A DNA stretch of 8,185 nt, taken from NCBI GenBank assembly GCA_964441245.1, contig CAYTVR010000317.1, positions 1 to 8,185 on the forward strand. Reading direction: 5' to 3'. The stretch is from JALZUU01 sp964441245 (GTDB lineage Bacteria > Bacteroidota > Bacteroidia > Chitinophagales > Saprospiraceae). A program made the translations under genes and the position numbers. The notes below the pieces were generated by a model. It was not told the origin of the DNA. It searched no databases and was given only the letters and a program-made list of their open reading frames with translations. Shown here piece by piece: positions 4,865 to 8,185 of this stretch (position 1 is the first letter of the stretch; every line of letters starts with the position of its first letter).

Positions 4865-5999
4865 AAAAACGCCTTATGATTTGACTTAGAATAAAATATA
4901 ACGGAAGTGAGAAAAAGATCATGATTATAAATGCCAATGGAATAAGTACAATACCGATAAAAACTAAATAGCCAGTTTGTAGTAAAATAGCTCCAATTCC
5001 GATTACTATGATTGCAAAAAATAAAATTTTACTCAAGGTACTTACGAATGCTTCTAATTTAGTCTCTATGGTCTTATACGCTTCACCTCTACTTAATAAC
5101 ACGCCTTCTGTTCCATCGAGTAGTTTGACTTTTCGCCCTCGCGAATCAATAGTAGGAGCAGTGATGTAAAAAGTGGTGCCAGTATCCAAACGACCTATCT
5201 TAATATCTGGAACTATTGCGTTAAAAGTGTAATTATTCATCATAGTGACTTTCTGTCCATCTGTTGAATACACATCTTTTATACGGACTATAGTTTTTCT
5301 GTTCACTGTTTTAACTTGGCTATGTATATGATCACCATATTCTTTCTTGATACGATCGGATTTGATTTTAGCATTTTTATCAGTAAATAGATCAAAGTCT
5401 TGATGCGACATCAAAAGGATGTCCAATGGATTTTTATCGACAACTGCTTGCTCGCAAATACTTGTTTTTCTTTCATGATATCTGATATAGACTTTTTCAC
5501 CATTAGGTTCTAGTAACTGAAATAGTTCGTCTCCATGTCTAATGACCTGTCGTTGGAAATGGATTAATTGATCCTTAGGTTCTGTCCGAATGATATCTTG
5601 AGATCTGGTCCGACTGGTTTTATAAACCTTGACCTCTTCTTTAGTAAGTAATCGATAATCTTGTTCAAAACTCACTAAATTTTGTTTTTTGCTTCCTTCC
5701 TCTTCTTTATTTTTTTCTGTTTCGGACAGCTGAACAATTTCACTTTCTTCTTCCTTCTTCAGTTCTTGAATAGTGTATTCTTTTTCTACCTCAAGGACCT
5801 CTTCCATATCTTCTGCAAGTGTCATCACATTAGTGACCTCTTTTGGAGGAGAGGAAAGACCGACATCTTGAAATTCTGCACATTCTGTATCGGGTTCAAA
5901 TACGACCGATTTGCCACACTTCACAGTTTCAAAATCTAGAAATTCAGCATATTGACAATGTCTACAAGTATCGTAAAAGGTAGCTGGAACTGGTTTCAT
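4863..5999 (-). CDS. Four-cysteine N-terminus, acidic linker and C-terminal two-TM protein of unknown function
   Basis: A 378-residue protein that I cannot assign to a named family. Residues 8-43 carry C12-x2-C15, C28 and C40 in the form CRHCQYAEF...KCG...ECAEF, a likely zinc or iron-sulphur knuckle. Residues about 55-108 are very rich in Glu and Lys and probably disordered or coiled (KKEEESEIVQLSETEKNKEEEGSKK). A soluble middle (110-320) follows, mixed alpha/beta, with a beta-rich stretch around 235-305 (NRKTIVRIKDVYSTDGQKV, TGTTFYITAPTIDSRGRKV). Two hydrophobic segments lie at about 325-342 and 345-369, ending in IIRRF. There is no signal peptide, so the N-terminal part is probably cytosolic and anchored by the C-terminal hairpin. 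The ATG at 5999-5997 is chosen because the cysteine motif follows at once. Its stop abuts the heptad repeat. A regulatory or scaffold role is possible but not shown. Confidence 0.8.
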   Translation of the reverse strand: MKPVPATFYDTCRHCQYAEFLDFETVKCGKSVVFEPDTECAEFQDVGLSSPPKEVTNVMTLAEDMEEVLEVEKEYTIQELKKEEESEIVQLSETEKNKEEEGSKKQNLVSFEQDYRLLTKEEVKVYKTSRTRSQDIIRTEPKDQLIHFQRQVIRHGDELFQLLEPNGEKVYIRYHERKTSICEQAVVDKNPLDILLMSHQDFDLFTDKNAKIKSDRIKKEYGDHIHSQVKTVNRKTIVRIKDVYSTDGQKVTMMNNYTFNAIVPDIKIGRLDTGTTFYITAPTIDSRGRKVKLLDGTEGVLLSRGEAYKTIETKLEAFVSTLSKILFFAIIVIGIGAILLQTGYLVFIGIVLIPLAFIIMIFFSLPLYFILSQIIRRF

Positions 6000-6055
6000 T
6001 ATTTAATTTTATTCAATAACACAACTGCTGTAAATTGTGATCATAAAAACAAGAG

Positions 6056-6113
6056 TCATTCCGAATTTCTCTAAAAAGATCAACCTTTTAATTCTCGACT
6101 TTGCTCGGAATGA
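6056..6113. repeat. Palindromic REP-like intergenic element, possible terminator for the upstream minus-strand gene
   Basis: TCATTCCGA (6056-6064) is inverted as TCGGAATGA (6105-6113). Inside, GAATT-like and TAAAAG/CTTTTTA pairs allow a longer bulged stem. The minus-strand segment ATTCCGAGCAAAGTCGAG (6111-6094) matches 4809-4826 of the other intergenic palindrome at 16 of 18 positions, so it is one member of a dispersed family. On the minus strand the hairpin is followed by CTCTTGTTTTTATG, a weak U-tract. It lies between the genes at 6174-8063 and 4863-5999, where it may end or weaken read-through. Confidence 0.6.
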
Positions 6114-6173
6114 AAAGACCTTCTCTGTATTTGGTTGACGTCTAACTCTTATTTCTCTTTTAAAATAAATATT

Positions 6174-8063
6174 CTAGTATAGATTCACAACTGTAATTTT
6201 CTCAGAGATCAATCGTTTGTTTTCATTAGAAATAAAAATGAAATACTCTCCACTTAAGAAGTTATGAACTGGAATGGTGTAATTAAGATCATTCCCGATT
6301 ACATTAATATTCATTTGTTGAAAAATCTTTTTTCCTGAAAGGTCAAATATCTCTAAATCTATTTTTTCGATATAGTTTGCAAAAGAGATTTTGATAGTCA
6401 GATCTTTTGAAACCGTAGGGTTTGGAAAAATTTGAAAGGAGTTAATTAAGGAATGATTTAAAATATTTGTTTCTAAATCTACCTCTACATTTTTTTGAGC
6501 TTCTATTGTACAGCCATTAGCGTCTGTAATCAATAAGGTGTAATTCCCAACAGGTAGATCTTCAAATAAAGAATTGGAGGTAGTCGTTCCGCCATTCAGC
6601 TGATAAGAATAAGGTTCTGCGCCACCTGAAACTTGTACTTGTATAGAACCTAAGTTAGAGCCAATAACGTTGCTCACTAAGATGGTATCCAAAGTGAAAT
6701 TTAAGCATGCCGTCGCATTGAAATCAGGATCGTAAACCCATAGATGTCGCTCGCTATTTATATAAGTGGTAAAGTATAATAAGTCTCCTACTTGAGTGAA
6801 TTGGGATGGATTACTACTTGCTGTTCCCGGATTGACATCTGATAATAAGGTCGTTCCAGCTGTTGTACCATCACTAATAAATAATTCGGTTCCAGCATCT
6901 GCGCTTTTTGCACGGATCACAAGGCTGTCATTGTACAGACCGTTATCAGAACATTGACCAATTACTACTGATTGACTTATAAAAGATTGAATGATTGTTT
7001 CTGTTCCTGATACGGTTCCGTCAGTAGCCATTAGACTCCAGTTACCATATAAACTGTTGAAATAAACTTTGTCGTTGAATGCGGTTAATTGTCTTGGCTT
7101 AAGATAAGCAGAACTAAATGGATTTAAATTAAAAGTCCCCTCTATGGTGCCATCAGAAACATGCAAGTCGAATGTATTACCAGCTGGGGAATCTGCTTCT
7201 CGTAGAATAAAATAAAATTTTCCATTTGAAAATGCAAATGGATTGATTGGTGTTCCAAAAATTGGACTACCATATTCTTTTAAAATCATAGTACCGGTAG
7301 AACTTCCGTCGCTTACCCATAAATTATATGGATTATTATTTGGATGGTAGGCAAAAAACATTTTGTCACCATCAGATTGCATAAAAACGGTGCTTGAAAA
7401 TTCACTCCCTGCGGGATAAAGCGTATGGAAGGTAGCAGTATTCGCTATGGTTCCATCGGTTTTTCCTAACATTTTACCAGTATCCATACTGGCAATAAAC
7501 ATCACTTCTGTATTGGTAGCACCGAGCCCTCTTATACCACCAAAATCAGATGTAAATAAAATTTCAGTAGTTGAATTGGCAAGGTCAAATTTGACTAAAT
7601 CATCTCCACTAAAAGAAGTAGAGGAATCTACAAGATAGTACATGCTACCATTCCACACCAATGCCCGTCGAATATTTTTGTTTGTACTGTAAAGTGATAC
7701 CAGGTTGTCACTTCCGATCGCTAATTTTGAAATATGGTAATCGTTCCCAATTTTTTCTACAAAATATGCCGCATTATCGGTTATAGTTATTAATGAAATA
7801 CGACTCTGTTCAGGATCACCCATTTGAAAGGTACCCGTTGGAGTCGCATCTGATACCCATAACTTTTTTTTGTTATCTACAATATCAAGGTAGAGTAATC
7901 TATTACCCAGTTCTCCTAATAATTCAACATCATCATTTAATTGGTTCTCGGGAATATTTTCTAAAACTGGATAAGATCCTTGGCTGTGTAGTAAATTTAG
8001 ATTCAGTAAAAATAAAAATAGGAATAATAATTTTAGACTGTTATTGGTATAATATTTATTCAT
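6174..8063 (-). CDS. T9SS-secreted protein with SDGTxxGT beta-propeller-like repeats, an SprB repeat and a type A sorting domain
   Basis: A 629-residue cell-surface or secreted protein. Residues 1-28 are a signal peptide (LLFLFLFLLNLNLLHSQ). Residues about 45-447 hold a repeated LWVSDGTxxGT motif: LWVSDATPTGT (68-78), KTDGTIANT (201-209), LWVSDGSSTGT (248-258), LHVSDGTIEGT (300-310), LMATDGTVSGT (344-354), LFISDGTTAGT (394-404) and a decayed LWVYDP (441-446). Later copies are 44-52 residues apart, consistent with beta-propeller blades. Residues about 464-528 form an SprB-type Ig-like repeat (GSIQVQVSGGAEPYSYQLNG, LPVGNYTLLITDANGC). Residues about 541-629 are a type A sorting domain with FPNPT (546-550), LEIFDLSGKKIFQ and GEYFIFI. 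The protein therefore needs the type IX secretion system, and the sorting domain is normally removed at the surface. Propeller ligands are unknown. Starts at ATG 8063-8061, with no competing upstream start in frame. Confidence 0.93.
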   Translation of the reverse strand: MNKYYTNNSLKLLFLFLFLLNLNLLHSQGSYPVLENIPENQLNDDVELLGELGNRLLYLDIVDNKKKLWVSDATPTGTFQMGDPEQSRISLITITDNAAYFVEKIGNDYHISKLAIGSDNLVSLYSTNKNIRRALVWNGSMYYLVDSSTSFSGDDLVKFDLANSTTEILFTSDFGGIRGLGATNTEVMFIASMDTGKMLGKTDGTIANTATFHTLYPAGSEFSSTVFMQSDGDKMFFAYHPNNNPYNLWVSDGSSTGTMILKEYGSPIFGTPINPFAFSNGKFYFILREADSPAGNTFDLHVSDGTIEGTFNLNPFSSAYLKPRQLTAFNDKVYFNSLYGNWSLMATDGTVSGTETIIQSFISQSVVIGQCSDNGLYNDSLVIRAKSADAGTELFISDGTTAGTTLLSDVNPGTASSNPSQFTQVGDLLYFTTYINSERHLWVYDPDFNATACLNFTLDTILVSNVIGSNLGSIQVQVSGGAEPYSYQLNGGTTTSNSLFEDLPVGNYTLLITDANGCTIEAQKNVEVDLETNILNHSLINSFQIFPNPTVSKDLTIKISFANYIEKIDLEIFDLSGKKIFQQMNINVIGNDLNYTIPVHNFLSGEYFIFISNENKRLISEKITVVNLY

Positions 8064-8124
8064 GATACTTTTTTATGTTGTTTAATAATAGTTGTTTTAG
8101 GATCATGTGAATAATAACTTATAA

Positions 8125-8132
8125 CAAAGATG
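8125..8132 (-). promoter_or_regulatory. Weak candidate -7 box for the T9SS protein gene
   Basis: The minus strand reads CATCTTTG at 8132-8125, one base off TAnnTTTG, followed by a leader of about 55 nt to the ATG at 8063. No clean -33 TTTG sits at the standard spacing, so the call is tentative. Confidence 0.3.
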
Positions 8133-8157
8133 AAGAATTGTTTTTTCTTTAATCGAG

Positions 8158-8185
8158 GCAAAAAACGTAGGTATCCTTCTGGATA
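8158..8185 (-). terminator. Possible terminator of an off-window minus-strand gene, cut by the right edge
   Basis: On the minus strand TATCC-AGAA-GGATA (8185-8172) is a 5-bp stem with a tetraloop, followed by CCTACG and six T residues (8166-8161). The stem is cut by the window edge, so its full length cannot be judged. Confidence 0.25.

Noticed and set aside
5682..5939. Phe-rich plus-strand frame
   Set aside because: Antisense shadow of the Glu/Lys-rich linker of the 4863-5999 gene.

Overview
The window looks like chromosomal DNA from a Bacteroidota species, most likely a free-living, possibly marine one such as a Saprospiria or Flavobacteriia relative. The evidence is: a type IX secretion sorting domain and an SprB-type repeat on the large protein at the right; promoters of the Bacteroidota type (TAnnTTTG at -7) instead of TATAAT; no convincing Shine-Dalgarno sites; AT-rich spacers; and a short 'MLKKQ...' glycogen-binding protein of a kind common in that phylum. 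The exact lineage is inferred.

Layout. At the left edge a GH105 unsaturated-uronyl hydrolase (1-495, minus strand, cut by the window edge) is divergent from a secreted GH16 endo-glycanase (685-1560, plus). Both look like parts of a polysaccharide-degradation locus, though no SusC/SusD pair is visible here. The convergent gap after the GH16 gene (1561-1817) holds a heptanucleotide tandem repeat split by a 143-bp MITE-like element with 20-bp terminal inverted repeats. Next, on the minus strand, come a six-pass membrane protein (1818-2603) and, upstream of it behind a clear intrinsic terminator, a small CBM48 - histone-H1-like tail - helix-hairpin-helix protein (2713-3432, start corrected from an upstream TTG). 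A 434-bp AT-rich divergent spacer with promoters on both strands leads to a secreted tandem NTF2-like protein (3867-4724, plus).

The second convergent gap (4725-4862) is filled almost entirely by 7-bp repeats arranged as two inverted halves around a palindromic core. It is followed by two minus-strand genes: a four-cysteine, two-TM-segment protein of unknown function (4863-5999) and a 629-residue T9SS-exported beta-propeller-like protein (6174-8063). The spacer between them carries a second copy of the palindrome core.

Functional picture. The enzymes at the left are secreted carbohydrate-active enzymes. The remaining genes look like single-gene units without an obvious shared pathway. The least explained material is between genes: both convergent junctions carry heptad repeats that touch a stop codon, each combined with a large inverted repeat. 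No RNA genes, CRISPR array or complete insertion sequence were seen.
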